Of a DNA stretch of 64,000 bases, positions 23,930 through 36,851 are shown in pieces. The stretch is from NCBI RefSeq assembly GCF_032884065.1, contig NC_088868.1:10788335-10852334 (forward strand), written 5' to 3'. Numbering within the stretch: the first letter of the stretch is position 1; every line of letters begins with the position of its first letter. The position numbers were made by a program, and so were the translations under genes. The DNA comes from Artemia franciscana. Taxonomy: Eukaryota; Arthropoda; Branchiopoda; Anostraca; Artemiidae. The notes under the pieces are model-generated. The model was not told where the DNA came from and searched no databases. It was given only the letters and a program-made list of their open reading frames with translations.

Positions 23930-25345
23930 AAGTCCAAAAAATGAAAATTTGCAATTATTGCAAATGATGATTCTCTATTTTGACAAGGAATTACAACAAT
24001 TTAAAAACCTTAATAAAGAAAACCAAAAGTTTCAAGCTTAGTATATATCGTTGTTAGAAATCGGACTAGCTTCAATAATTAAATATCTTTGAAAAGAGAC
24101 AGTATGAAAAGACATTAAATTGCGTGAAGAGCAAAAAAGCTGGTAATTACAAAATTATTTATATATATTTTAACAAGGTACTACGTCACTTCGAAAACTT
24201 TAAGAAAGAAAACCTTTTTAACGCAACCAGTTGTATACCGTCGGTAGGAAGGCCCGAAGAACGAAAATATTATTGCAAATGATGATTCTCTATTTTGACA
24301 AGGAATTACAACAATTCAAAAACCTTAAAAAAGAAAGCCAAAAGTTTCAAGCTTAGTACATATCGTTGTTAGAAATCGGACTAGCTTCAATAATTAAATA
24401 TCTTTGAAAAGAGACAGTATGAAAAGACATTAAATTGCGTGAAGAGCAAAAAAGCTGGTAATTACAAAATTATTTATATATATTTTAACAAGGTACTACG
24501 TCACTTCGAAAACTTTAAGAAAGAAAACCTTTTTAACGCAACCAGTTGTATACCGTCGGTAGGAAGGCCCGAAGAACGAAAATATTATTGCAAATGATGA
24601 TTCTCTATTTTGACAAGGAATTACAACAATTCAAAAACCTTAAAAAAGAAAGCCAAAAGTTTCAAGCTTAGTACATATCGTTGTTAGAAATCGGACTAGC
24701 TTCAATAATTAAATATCTTTGAAAAGAGACAGTATGAAAAGACATTAAATTGCGTGAAGAGCAAAAAAGCTGGTAATTACAAAATTATCTAAAATAATTT
24801 TGTATATATTTTTGTACAAAAATATTTGTATATATTTTAACAAGGTACTACGACACTTCGAAAACTTTAAGAAAGAAAACCTTTTTAACGCAACCAGCTA
24901 TATACCGTCGGTAGGAAGGCCCGAAGAACGAAAATATGCAATCATTACAAATGATGATTCTATATTTTGACAAGGGATTACAAAAATTTAAAAACCTTGC
25001 AAAAGAAAACCAAAACTTTCAAGCTTAGTAAAGATTGTTGTTGGAAATCGGACTAGCTTCAATAATCAAATATCTTTGAAGAGATTCAGTATGAAAAGAC
25101 ATTAAATTTCGGAAAGAGCATAAAACTGGTAATTTCGAAAATATTTGTTTATATTTTAACAAGGGATTACAACAATTCAAAAACCTTAAAAATAAAACAA
25201 ACATTTTTAAGCTAAGTAGAAATCGTTATTAGAAATTGGACTTGTTTTAATAATCAAATGTCTTTGAAGACACAGTATCAAAAGATATTAAATTGCTTAA
25301 AGAGGAAAAAACTGGTAGTTTCAAATCTTTGTTTGTTCTCGCTTT
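23930..25345. repeat. 315-bp higher-order tandem repeat (satellite-like)
   Basis: The marker CAAATGATGATTC occurs at 23961, 24276, 24591 and 24948, giving exact 315-bp spacing twice and then 357 bp because of a ~42-bp AT-rich insertion near 24790-24835. Each unit consists of two diverged half-units, one with TTTTGACAAGGAATTACAAC and the other with TTTTAACAAGGTACTACGTC, each followed by an AAAAACCTTAAxAAAGAAA-like stretch, so a ~157-bp ancestral monomer was first duplicated and then amplified as a dimer. Units 2 and 3 are almost identical; the outer units are more diverged. No coding is seen. Confidence 0.92.
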
Positions 25346-26531
25346 GGCATGTGTTTAAACCGTATATTTCTTTTTTCTTCAATTTCATTTTTAATTCGTT
25401 CCACTCCTCGTTGTCACATGTCTTGTAACCGTATATTTCTTTCTTCTTCATTTTGTTTTTGACTCTTTTTAATTTTGCTGCTGCTTATCTTCAGACTGGA
25501 TTTTCTCAGTTATTAACTTTCATTTTTGACTCGTTTAAATTTTCCGTTCGTGATGTTTCATGCGTCATAGATATAAAAAAGATACGTAACTCCCGAGGGG
25601 GGGGGGGGCTAGGAGCGATGTTATTTACTCTCTTTAAATATGCTCATAAATTTGACGTTAAACATGTGATTGATTTTTCCAAAATTAACGCTCCAAATGA
25701 ATTTCCTCGAACACGTTATATGTTTAGATCCTTTTTACTGGCCTGAAATTCCTAGGATGCAAATTCTCTAAAATATTTTGACAAGTGCTAATTCTCACTA
25801 TCATTTGAAATTCTTGTTGCCGCTTTATCTTCTAAACACATATTTCTTCTAACTGGACTTTTCTTTATTCTTCACTATCAATTTTGACTCTTTGGAAATG
25901 GTGTTTTCGCAAGTAACTTAACCATATGTTTCATTTTTCTTCCTGGTCTAGGTTATTCATTTGTTTTCTAGGTATTATGAAACTGCTGAAAGTAACTTTC
26001 GGAAAAATATCCATTGCGGCTGGTATTTTATAGTTAGGTATGTTTCCTGTGTAATTTTGCCTGCATTATAGACATTAAAAACGACACAACCACAACTAAA
26101 GCAAGTATGACTTATGTATGCTCTTGAAATGTACTTATAAATAACACGTCACTCACAACCTTTTCTGACGTCTTTGTGAAGAGGATAGCTAAAAAAAGCC
26201 CATGAGAGTGGCTGTAACTCTCATAAAAAAGAGAAATAGAACTTTCAATTCCAATGAAAAAAAAAGCCTTTTGAAGTTATAACAACTAGTACACTGCAAA
26301 ATGGCCCGGCGGCAAAATAATAAATAAAACATTGAAGTTATATCACTCTTTACTCAAAGCGTGCTTTTGTGCTGCCCGTGAAACAATGTGAATTCCAAAT
26401 TTTGTATAGCAACGCTTCAAGAATGACATTTAAAAGCTCCAAAATTCACTCCTCCAAAGGCGTGTAAGAAGGAGGTGAGGGTTCTTAAATATGGAAGGTG
26501 GTCATTTGAGGTTTTCTCGGTGAGTTCTTAA
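25346..26531. other. Intergenic; short repeats, no gene recognised
   Basis: Near 25365-25480 the phrase CCGTATATTTCTTT with a CTTCTTCATTT tail occurs twice about 65 bp apart. A G-run lies at 25599-25609. The plus frame 25453-25746 crosses these and shows no domain. Nothing else is supported. Confidence 0.45.
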
Positions 26532-27859
<1,328 letters not shown>

Positions 27860-28030
27860 AAACTGAAGAAACTTCTCCGAATGACAACAAGAATGTTTAC
27901 GAGTCTTCGCATGCGATTTTGTCTCCTAAACATGAAGTCGATCTTGATATGATCTCTTCTGGCGTATCTGTGGAGGTTGAACCTGATTTTGATCCTATTA
28001 ACTGGGAGTCAACTAGTAGCCAGGACGAAG
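27860..28030 (+). CDS. Internal exon of C2H2 zinc-finger protein gene
   Basis: A 171-nt open exon with a pyrimidine-containing acceptor ending TATTTCCAG (AG at 27858-27859) and a donor GTATGT at 28031. Both junctions are in phase 1, so the exon adds 57 codons without shifting the frame. It encodes an acidic, Ser/Thr-rich segment (ETEETSPNDNKNVY; SPKHEVDLDMIS; EPDFDPINWESTSSQDE). Joined to the next exon at 31880 it restores an Asp codon across the junction and continues into an equally acidic stretch before the zinc fingers, which strongly supports the pairing. Such acidic N-terminal regions in zinc-finger proteins are often regulatory and unstructured; the role here is inference. The upstream exon and start codon were not found. 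Confidence 0.8.
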
Positions 28031-28389
28031 GTATGTTTTCAAAAGCTCGAGCTTCGATTTATATGGGTGTGTCATTAGTAAAATAATTTGTCCCTAAGTA
28101 TCTGGTCGAAGGTGAAAATCTCGTCTAGCGAATGTTAACTCTCTGTGCGTATTTGCAGTAGAATATTTAGTTTGCAAGAGACCGTGTCCATGTTCTTTTC
28201 TATTGCCCTTCTTGAACCTAAATGATTGTCAGGGGAACATAAAACTCGATTGTCTTCTTTTATGACTAGTATTTCAAACACCTTACGTAGCACAGAAGTA
28301 ACGGTGATCAGTTAGTGAGAACTTTTCCCTGAAGTATGTATTCAAGTACAGGAGTAGTGTTCTGGACATAAGTCTGGCACTAGACCAGT

Positions 28390-28590
28390 TATATTTTTCT
28401 GAATTAACTGTCCCAAGGATGGTCGAATCGGGGAAACGACTATTTCTAATTTAATCTGGTATGGTCCCTGAAACGCCTGCCAAATTTTATAGTCCTAGCT
28501 TATCTGGAAGTGCATAAATCTGCAAAACCAGGACAGACAGACTAACAGACTGACAGAATTGGCGATTGCTATATGTCACTTGGTAAATAC
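28390..28590 (-). repeat. Fragment of repeat family A in the intron
   Basis: Inverted relative to 37200-37390. Shared landmarks on the minus strand are CCAATTCTGTCAGTCTGT, a gap, GCACTT...AGCTAGGAC, AATTTGGCAGGC and GAAATAGTCGTTT followed by CGATTCGACCATC. Only the part just upstream of the tandem array in repeat A is present. Confidence 0.75.
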
Positions 28591-29539
28591 CAGGTGTCAT
28601 AAAAACCAAACCTATTTCATAACCATAAAAACCAAACTCTCTCGGCCCAGGCTCCACCTAAGAAATTGATTGTTTTTTTTTTCAATAATTTTTCATGTTT
28701 ACATTTTCTTTTTCTCTGTTTTGACTGGTGCTTGCCGTATACTTCACAAGGAAAAGCTATCTTGAAATATCTTTGCAAGATCTATTGTTTGGTAGTTTAA
28801 TGTTTTCACAAATATAGGATACCATAAACAAAGTATATACTGCAAATATTTCGATTACTTTTAGAGTTTTTGTTTTAGACCACTACAAGACATCTCCAAT
28901 AAGGCAAGACAAATATACAATCATGTCCAAATTCTCAGCAGCCTTTTGCAACCTTTTGTTAAGTTAATATTCAGCTAGGAGGACTAAGTCTAAGAGTGAT
29001 TCGATTAGTCGGAAAAAGTGAAGTTTACTCCAAGTATCTTTAGAGGGACTAATTGACGAGCCTCTGCTGGACTTATCCATTTTCCGACTGCTTATCATAT
29101 TCTAGTTTAAGTTGAGTTATTCTCTGAGGGAGCGCTCTCTTCTCGTATCATGCACAATCGGCGCTGTTGTTTAGCATCTGGAAGTTTCTGCTTCGCTAGC
29201 AGATGAACTTCATTAATGACACCAACCTCGGACTTCCCATTATTTTAAATAAAAAGTTTGAGAAAAATAAGTTTTGCAAAGAAAAGTAAAAAGTCATACA
29301 AGAACCTAAAACGAGTAGAAACGAAGCTCCATTTTAATTCAAACATAAAAGCATCGGAAATTATTTCCAAAGAATAAATGGTAGGTCTGTAAGACTTATA
29401 CCTTTTCCTAGTGAATACTATTACAATTTTGCTTGGGGTTCTTTTTTAGTGAGCATTGGTCTTTCCTATCATTCTAGATCAATGCTGTTGTTGAGAATTT
29501 GGAATTATTCGGTTAGCAAAATGTCTCCTTACCTTAGTT

Positions 29540-30900
29540 CTTCATTCCTCCAGTGCGTCCAGAGGCACACTGGGTATCAGTGAGTAGCATACAATCTTCC
29601 CTCAAGTGGGCTACTGCATTTATGTCCTCACACTTTGGGATGAGACCCGTCTGGAGGGCCTTCTGTCACATTCTTACGTTCTATGGAGCGTGTTTTTGGT
29701 CTTCCTCTATGAAGGGTGCCCTCCGGTTTCCAGTAGAGAAACATTTCAGGAAGCATATGATCCGGCATATGTAGGATATGCCCAAGGTATCGCTATCTCC
29801 GATGCTTCATAACGGTGGTGATGTCTGGTTGGCGTGTGCGTTTACGGATCTCGTTGTTGCTGACATGGTCTCCAGTTGATCCTTGGGATCCAGCGAAGAC
29901 ATAATTTTTGAAGGCAGTAAGACGTTTCTCCTGTTTTGCACATAGCTTTAGAAATGCCATGGTCCCATGATTCAGCTTCTGTGAGTATTCTTGAGATTTC
30001 CGGACTGGTAGAAGTCTCTGAAATGCTAGGGCTATACTGTTGCGTAATTCTTTTTGAAAGTCGCCAATGTAAGCTACTATGCTGCCTAAATACTTGAAAT
30101 TTGTCACCTGTTTGTGTCTGTGTCTCCTGGTTGGATTTCCATGGGTGTACTATTAATTGACATAGCTTTAGTCTTTGGAGCGTTGATATATAGTCCGAAC
30201 TTTTTATATTTCTTTTGGAATTTGTTCAAGAGTTTCCGAAGCTTTTGCTTTTCGACTTTTTTGAACCCAACATCATCAGGAAAATCGACATCCTGGAGAA
30301 GCTTTCCCGTAGTTCAGATTCCATATCCATTTATCTGTCTATATAGTAGTCTATAACTAGGAAGAAGGAAGACGGTGACAGGATTTATCCTTACTTGACG
30401 CCAGTAATCACTTTACAGTAGCGCGCGTTTCCATCAGAGGTTTTAGCACAGCATTCCGTCTCTTCGTATTTGGCGACTATTAGACGGACTAGCATCTCAG
30501 AAATGCCGTCTAACCGTTATACTCTCCACAGAGTTTGACAGTCGACTAAATCGAACGTTTTTTTTTCAAGTCTGCAAAGAATACGTATAAGCGTTGTCTC
30601 CATTAAATTCCTCCAACGTGGTGTAAAATTAAAGTTGGCACATGTATCATTTTGGCCAGAATCCGTGTTTTCCTTCACGCAAGTGGGAATCAAAGGCAGT
30701 TTGGATTCTTCCTAGTATTATCGTTGAGATAAGCTTCAGCTCGATTGAGAGAAGATTAATGCGCATCTTTTGAAGAACCTTTTTATCTGGCACATGAGTG
30801 AGAAGAAAAATTTCCAGATAGCCAAGGTTCGTCTAAGGCTGAACTTGATCATTTCCGCTGAAGAGTTTCATTTACGGGGGACTTGCTCGGTTTTTTGACA
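29540..30900 (-). pseudogene. RTE-type non-LTR retrotransposon relic in the intron
   Basis: Read on the minus strand from 30900: RRINLLSIELKLIS-like and HLREGKHGF (the usual QAGF/QHGF), KKTFDLVDCQTLW (palm A box as TFDLVD), VITGVK, then DGKLLQDVDF-like with FPDD where FADD is expected, and the frame 30107-29793 with VTNFKYLGSIVAYIGDFQKE. Near 29850-29810 it reads RQPDITTVMKHRR and further down the frame-broken C-terminal RKRGRP/LHRT-type tail. The segment order and the KYLGSI and PDITTVMKHRR blocks place it in the RTE-like group, close to the fragment at 10424-10881. Antisense to the host gene; many stops; no activity expected. Confidence 0.85.
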
Positions 30901-31879
30901 CTGCTGATATGGTTCGGTGGAGCAAAACGGCTCACTCAGCAAAAATAAAGTCCTGTAATTACTCATGGAATTGAAATAACCAAAAATTGCTATCAAGAAT
31001 AAATGAAACCCTAAACGAACATAATTATCTCAGCAAAAATAAAGTTAACAGATAACGATTTAGATAAATATATCAATCTTTAAAGGAATAAAAATTAAAA
31101 TTGATACTCAAGTCAAACCTAAGTAACGAAAAAATTTCTGTAAACAGAAAAGAAAATCAAACAGAAAGTTATATTGCTCATCGCAGTTGCTAATTTTAGG
31201 CTAAACCGTCTACTACTGCTATAACTAACTACTTGCTACAGTACCCAGCCGCCTGAAGGATATACAGATTCACATGGTTTTTCTTCACTTTCATCTATTT
31301 GAACTTTGCCCTACCCACCTCTTATAATATTCGTGCTTTCTATGAAATGGAACCTTACGCTTGTATAATATCTAGATTCGTTCTGATGCCCTTTTTTCAA
31401 CAAAGGAGTTCATTATAAACTTACTGAAGTCACTGTGCTTCCCTCTTTTCAAAAATCGTGCTAATATTCTTGGTATTATCTCTTAGCATACCAATCCCTG
31501 TAAAAAAAAAAAACAAAAAAAAAAAAAAAACAGAACAATCTACACCTAGATTTGTACCATTGTTAACTTCTGAAGCTTTCTTATTTTCAATTCATGCAGA
31601 AGTGAATATTTTCCATTTTACTTATTGAGGGCCCGTTCCCATATTCTCTGTCAGGCAACGGAATATAGAAGCACTGACATTGCCAGGAAAAAAAAACCTC
31701 TGAAAGGATTATCTCAAATTGGAAGTTATAGATTTAACATCAAAATGATTTTTTGTAGTTATTCTTTATAGTAATTTTCGGACGGATACATGAAATCAAA
31801 ATCTAAATCACATGTCAAATATAGCATGGTTGAAACTGACACCAAAATTAAATATCTGAGCGTGTTTTTTTTATTCTAG

Positions 31880-32634
31880 ATACCACTGCCGAATTATTGT
31901 TAGAAAATGATTCATTCAGCGAAGGAAGTAGGACACCTAGCGTTTCTGGTATAACAAGTATATATCTGAAACAAGAAGAAGAAGAAGAAGATTTAGATTT
32001 TAAACAGGAGGTACCAAGTGATATCCAAGAATTAGCTAAAAATGATACTAACGAAAAGGATAAACAAGAGCTAAATTCAAGTGTTCCGTTAAAAGTTTTG
32101 CCTAGAGAAGATTTATACAAGTACCAGTGCAGAGATTGCTATAAAACTTTTCTAAATAAAAGATATTTGTATGAGCACAGGCGAATTCATGCTGGGAAAC
32201 AACCATTTGAATGTGATGTATGTAAGAAGACATTCGCCTTTAATTCCAATTTATCTGAACACCGGAGAACGCATACCGGGGAAAAACCTTTCGAGTGTGA
32301 TATCTGTAAGAAAAAATTCAGTCAAAAATCTAACGTAACGAAGCATCGAAGATCTCATACTGGGAAGAAACCTTTTCAGTGTACTGTATGTGGGAAATGT
32401 TTTACATTTAGTTCTAATTTGTGTTTACACCGAAGAATTCATACAGGGGAAAAACCTTTTCAGTGTGATATATGTGAGAAAAGATTCATCACAAATTCAA
32501 ACTTATCTGAACACCGAAGAACTCATACAGGAAAAAAATCTTTTGAGTGTGATATTTGTAATGAAACTTTTTGGATTAGCGCTACGTTAAAATCACACCG
32601 AAAAACCCATAATGGTGAAAATGCAAATAACTGA
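31880..32634 (+). CDS. C2H2 zinc-finger protein, terminal exon with six fingers
   Basis: Acceptor AG at 31878-31879. The frame continues from the 27860-28030 exon (joined codon Asp) and ends with TGA at 32632-32634. The first ~75 codons are acidic (a run of six Glu in KQEEEEEEDLDF). Six consecutive C2H2 fingers follow from YQCRDC to HRKTH, all with C-x2-C-x12-H-x3-H spacing and mostly HTGEKPF-type linkers, as in sequence-specific nuclear DNA-binding proteins. Helix positions -1/2/3/6 read N/R/Y/E, F/S/N/E, Q/S/N/K, F/S/N/L, T/S/N/E and I/A/T/S. Fingers 2-5 all have Ser-x-Asn or similar at 2-3, unusually repetitive. No KRAB or ZAD domain is visible in the part present. The gene is otherwise unnamed to me; the reading frame is intact, unlike everything else here. 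Confidence 0.92.
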
Positions 32635-33955
32635 TATGTTGTGAGAAAGTTAATCAAATAAGTTCTTGGTTTATATGAAGAACCATACTAAACAAAGACT
32701 AATCCAAACAAGGAAAACATTGAAAATGAGTTATTTCAGATGCTTTCAGTTAAAAATGTGTTTAATTCTGTTCTCTTGAATATCTTCTTTTCCACTTTCT
32801 ACTTTTTTTCAAACTGTCATTTTAAACTTGATTGTTTTTCTCCTATTCCGTCATTTTCTCCTTGATGAATTTATTGTATATTTTCCAACGGAGTTTTTCC
32901 TTGCCTATTTATTTTCATTTTGGCATCTCACTTTGGCAGAAGCGTGATTTGGGAGGATTGGCTTAAAGTGTAGCAAAGGAGAGGATATAGATAGAATATA
33001 AAGATAGAGGAGAAAGATAGAATAAAGGAGAGGATAAAGATAGATTTTCAATCAATCAATTTAATAATACTAAAAGAAAAATTATTACAAAAGTGAAGCG
33101 GTTACTAGGCCCAAGAAGCTTTGCTTGTAATGGATTTGGATATTTTAATTATTCCCTTAGAGAATTTTGTAAATCCCTTGAAAACGAGAGTATTGATTCA
33201 TACTTAACCTGGAAAGGGAATGCAATGCTTTTATACAGTAATCTCTGCAGACCATTAGGATTGTTCATCCTTGTCTTATGTAAGAATTTACACTGCTAAC
33301 ATTTACTACTAAATATGAGTTTCAGTCCATCAACAAAAAATATTCTATGGACGTCCTTGGTATGATTGACCCACGTCAAGACTAATACGATATTACTAAT
33401 ATTTTTCTCGTCGACGTTCTTCTGATATTATTGATGTTTTTCCTTCTTTGAACAATTTTTTGTACTTTTCCAGTAATACTTTTCCTTGGCTGTTTTTTTC
33501 ATTGCTTGTATTACAATGCTTACATGAAGTAGGATTTAAGTGGACTCTTAATCGAGTTTGAAGATGTTCACAAGTCAAGTAATTTTAGATTCATTTCGAT
33601 TTCTAATACGATTCGATTCGTTTCTGGTAGGGATTTAAAAAATACACTCTGCCTTACACAGGACTGATTGACGTTGCTGGACATACTAAGGACATTTTGA
33701 GATATGTCGTTTCTGATTTACTGAAGATAATATTTGGCGGAGATTTAAGCCGTGCTTATCTTTACCTGGGATAAAGCAATACACTGCAAACATTCTGAAC
33801 TGCAATACAAGGGAATAAGATTTTCCTTCTCTGCCCAGTATGAAATGGCAAAATTTATGTTTTCCTTCTATTAGTAGTCTGTAAGATATCCCACCTCATT
33901 CAATCACTCAGAAATGGAATTCTCATTTCTAGGGGTTAATCATAGGCAGAGCAAT
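32635..33955 (+). other. 3' UTR and flank of the zinc-finger gene
   Basis: AT-rich with no further coding. An AATAAA at 33021-33026 is a possible polyadenylation signal, within a short GATAGA/AGGAGA-rich stretch at 32990-33045. Short open frames at 33093-33299 and 33396-33578 show no motif. Confidence 0.4.
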
Positions 33956-34215
33956 AGCGCTGCCTATTGCGAAATGGTTTAGAGCAATAACTTGAAACTT
34001 CCAGGGCGTGTTGAGAGGGGGTGACGGGAATTGATAAAAAGAAGCACTATGTGCATACTACAACTAGTAGTAGCACTTTTACTGCTACTAATGCTAATGG
34101 TATTAAGGTGAAACTTTCATGGATTGTTGAAGGGGATGTTGGACTAAATCAAAACACGCCATGTTTATGCAGGTTTTCAAAAGGGTGTATCAGCAATATC
34201 TCAGAAACAGCTTAG
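33956..34215 (+). repeat. Repeat family C copy
   Basis: Shares with 36440-36560 the series TAAATCAAAACAC, CATGCAGGTT, TCAAAAGGG, ATCAGCAAT and CAG..CTTAGAG. More distant copies lie at 36690-36840, 40430-40560 and, inverted, 19130-19260. The plus frame 34021-34215 lies wholly inside it and is not taken as a gene. The hAT terminal repeat begins immediately after it. Confidence 0.6.
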
Positions 34216-36340
34216 AGCAGTGGTTCGCAAACTATGGGTCATGACCGACCAGTAGGTTGCGAGCGAAAATTGAGTGGGGTCGCGGTCCCGAGCATTAATA
34301 TTGGTAATGCTCAGATTCCGTAGTGGTAAATAGTGGAACTTTCTTGTTGCAATTGAAATATAAAAAAATGACAATTGTTACCAATATTGACGAAAGACAT
34401 GTAAAAATGTTAAAACAAGAAGCACGACTTGAAAAATTATTTTTTTACTTACATAACTAGACCTGCAATTTTTTTCTTCGAAGTTTTTTCAATGGGAAGA
34501 ATGTATTTGTTTCAGATTTTTCTTTATTACAGATTCAGCTTCAACTTTATCTACTTTTAATCACAGTGAGTTTGATATATCCAATTTATTTCTGTACTAA
34601 GTTTTAATATAAACTACTACTAATAACTCACCGCAGCACCAAGCCGCCTGAAGCCAACACAGCTACGCACGCTCCTCCTCCATCCCAGTCTATTCAGAGG
34701 CTCCCTCTTTACACCCTCACAAGAAGTTCCCATTTCCTTTAAAGCTTTCTGTATGACATCCTCCCAGACAAGGACAACCTGCTTTCCATTTAGCCCTAGA
34801 CGGTTGGCCAAAAGGACAATCTTCGGCAATTTGTCATTTTTCATCTGCAGAACCTGCCCTAGCCGACTCAACCTTTCTTTCATTATAGCCCTAGAAAGTG
34901 GGATTGAACCACACTTTTCCTACAGCCTACTGTTTGAAATACGATCAGTCAGCCGGGTACCCAGAACAATCCGTAGGCAATTTCTCTGGAAAACATCTAG
35001 TAAATATTCATCCGCTTTTCGGATCGCCCATGCTTCAGAGCCATATTTGACCACTGTCATCACCGTACCTTCCAATATTCTAATCTTAGTTTACAGACTT
35101 ATCTTCCTATATTTCCAAACTTTTTTAGTTGTGAAAAAACACCCTGAGCCTTGGCTACTCGGTTTCTAACATCTTCACTGCTCCCACCTTCTTTACTAAT
35201 AATGCTACCAAAGTAAGTGAAACTGCCCAGCTGATCAATCTTTTCGTTATCCAACGTCACCTTTTCATCTTCACTTACTCCTAGCATTTGTGACTTAGTC
35301 TTCTTAACATTAATTTTCTAACCTATCCTAGCACCCTGAACTTACAAACCTCTAAAAGTTCATTCATTTTATTCACACTTTCATCTTGGATGCATAGATC
35401 GTCACCATAATCTAAGTCCAGGAGAGTTTTTCCTCCCCATTTGACTCCGTGGTCTCCCATTGCCTTTCCTATGCTCCCTAATAACAAAGTACCTGCTCCT
35501 TAATGTAAACCATTGTCAAAAACCCGGCCTCACATAGATATGAGCTAGTGAAGAGGAGGTGGACTTCTCATCAAACAGGGAAGGACAGTTATCAGCAACT
35601 GAGATCCAGAAGTTTCAAGTATTTAAAACAGTCATACTTGTTTTAATGCCAATTTCATTTCATCAAATGCAAAGTTTCCTACTCTAAGATTTTTCATGAA
35701 CGCTCGAATTTTAGCGTTAACTGCAAAAATGTCTAATCCATTTGAACCTTGCAAATGCAAAATGAGTGTTTAATTTGGAAAAAAATATCCACCAAATAAG
35801 TGAACTTTAGAATGAATCTGTCGTCCAATAGGTGTCTAATATATTAGTTTTTCCTTCTAAGTAAATTGTAACTTTATTACCCATTTCCCCTTATCGTGTC
35901 AGTACTTTTCCCATGGATAATCAGCTAACTTCTGAACGCAGAAGAAAAGGTCAAAAGGCTATCCATTTTTTCACACAGCTTTGAAATAAATGGGCTTGTA
36001 AGGGTATTGTTTTAATATAATTTATAATTTTCACAGCTGTATCAGATAGTGTTTTGAAATCATCGGGCAACACTTTGGATACCAGTGTTTCTCTATGAAG
36101 GCTAAAGTGTGTTCACAAAGTATACACACTTTGTTCAAGAAGTCTCGTAACCACACTGCTATTTTTCCGTACATAACCCGCGCACCGTCAGCTCATGTAC
36201 CAGCACAGTTCTTCCACTGTAAAACTTATGCTTTTATATTAGAATCAATTGTATTGAAAATTACCTCATCAGCTCCACGACTTTTTAGCTTGTGGAACAA
36301 GATGACTTCAGGCGCGTTTTTCTCTCATATGTAACGCACA
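34216..36340 (-). mobile_element. hAT element relic with nested RTE insertion
   Basis: The left end CAGTGGTTCGCAAACT at 34216 is a typical hAT terminal inverted repeat. The transposase is on the minus strand: 36240-36090 reads WKNCAGT and ADGARVMYGKI (the ENC.GVCTDGA block), 35960-35900 LSMGKVLTR, and 35850-35650 KFTYLVDIFFQ and LHLQGSNGLDIFAVNAKIRAFMKNL, all characteristic of ZBED5/SCAND3-type hAT transposases. Coding continuity is broken at 35535, where an RTE 3' fragment (34611-35535) lies between the transposase and the 34216 end. The right terminal repeat was not found. Many stops; inactive. Confidence 0.75.
34611..35535 (-). mobile_element. RTE-type retroelement 3' fragment (family II), nested in hAT
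   Basis: Minus strand from 35535: KTLLDLDYGDDLCIQDESV, the catalytic box as YGDD, then the frame 35287-35099 with QLGSFTYFGSIISKEGGSSE and RVAKAQGVFSQLKK. A frame-broken stretch follows, then the frame 34883-34620 with MKERLSRLGQVLQMKNDKLP, WEDVIQKALKEMGTSCEGVK and a Leu-Gly-Trp-Arg-rich end (RRLGAAVS). The 3' end is followed by ATTAGTAGTAGT, a short TAG repeat, as RTE elements commonly end in simple repeats. The 5' half of the element is absent. Related fragments lie at 59030-59330, 59888-60060 and 63770-64000. Confidence 0.88.
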
Positions 36341-36439
36341 AAAAAAGCAGTTGAGATGTGTCTTGTACATCGGTAGACTCATATAGCTGTTAAACTAACC
36401 ACTACATGAATTAGTGAAGCTGAGAGCGCTAAGTTAAAA

Positions 36440-36848
36440 ACTTCAGGAAATGGGGGGGGGGCAGTGTTGTGCTAAATCAAAACACACTATGTTCATGCAG
36501 GTTGTCAAAAGGGGGCATCAGCAATGTTTCAGAACTGCTTAGAGGACTATTAAAGGGACAAACTATTTCTTTAAGGGATTCTACTCTGCAACTTTAATCA
36601 TGACGATTGCTACTAATACTAATACTATTAAATGAGATCAAAAGAGGATAAGTTCATCGAAGTTGGCAAAAAACCACATATGCAATATCTCAGGAACGGG
36701 ACGGGGTACTAAATTGAGAATTTCAAGTAAAGTTGAAGGGAGATGTTACATTAAATCAAAATAAGCCAAGTGTATTCAGATCCTCGAAAGGATGTATTTC
36801 GAAAGCTTTTACGCAGGAGCTCCTTGGTATGTTTTGTGGAATTTAAAT
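36440..36848 (+). repeat. Repeat family C, tandem or composite copy
   Basis: Two successive relatives of 33956-34215, starting near 36455 and 36700. They are separated by a short stretch with ACT/AAT repeats and followed directly by repeat A at 36852. Confidence 0.55.
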
Positions 36849-36851
36849 CAA

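Larger units (their letters stand above)
28031..31879 (+). other. 3.85-kb intron of the zinc-finger gene
   Basis: Bounded by GTATGT at 28031 and TTTTATTCTAG ending at 31879. It hosts a short inverted relative of repeat A (about 28390-28590) and a minus-strand RTE relic (29540-30900). An A-rich run with AAAC interruptions lies at 31501-31531. The rest shows no gene. Confidence 0.75.

Noticed and set aside
25599..25609. G-run as a regulatory G-quadruplex
   Set aside because: A single homopolymer run; similar C/G runs are scattered here and may include sequencing error.
30114..30356. Plus-strand open frame of 80 codons
   Set aside because: It is antisense to the RTE RT reading (minus strand), where the motifs are clear.
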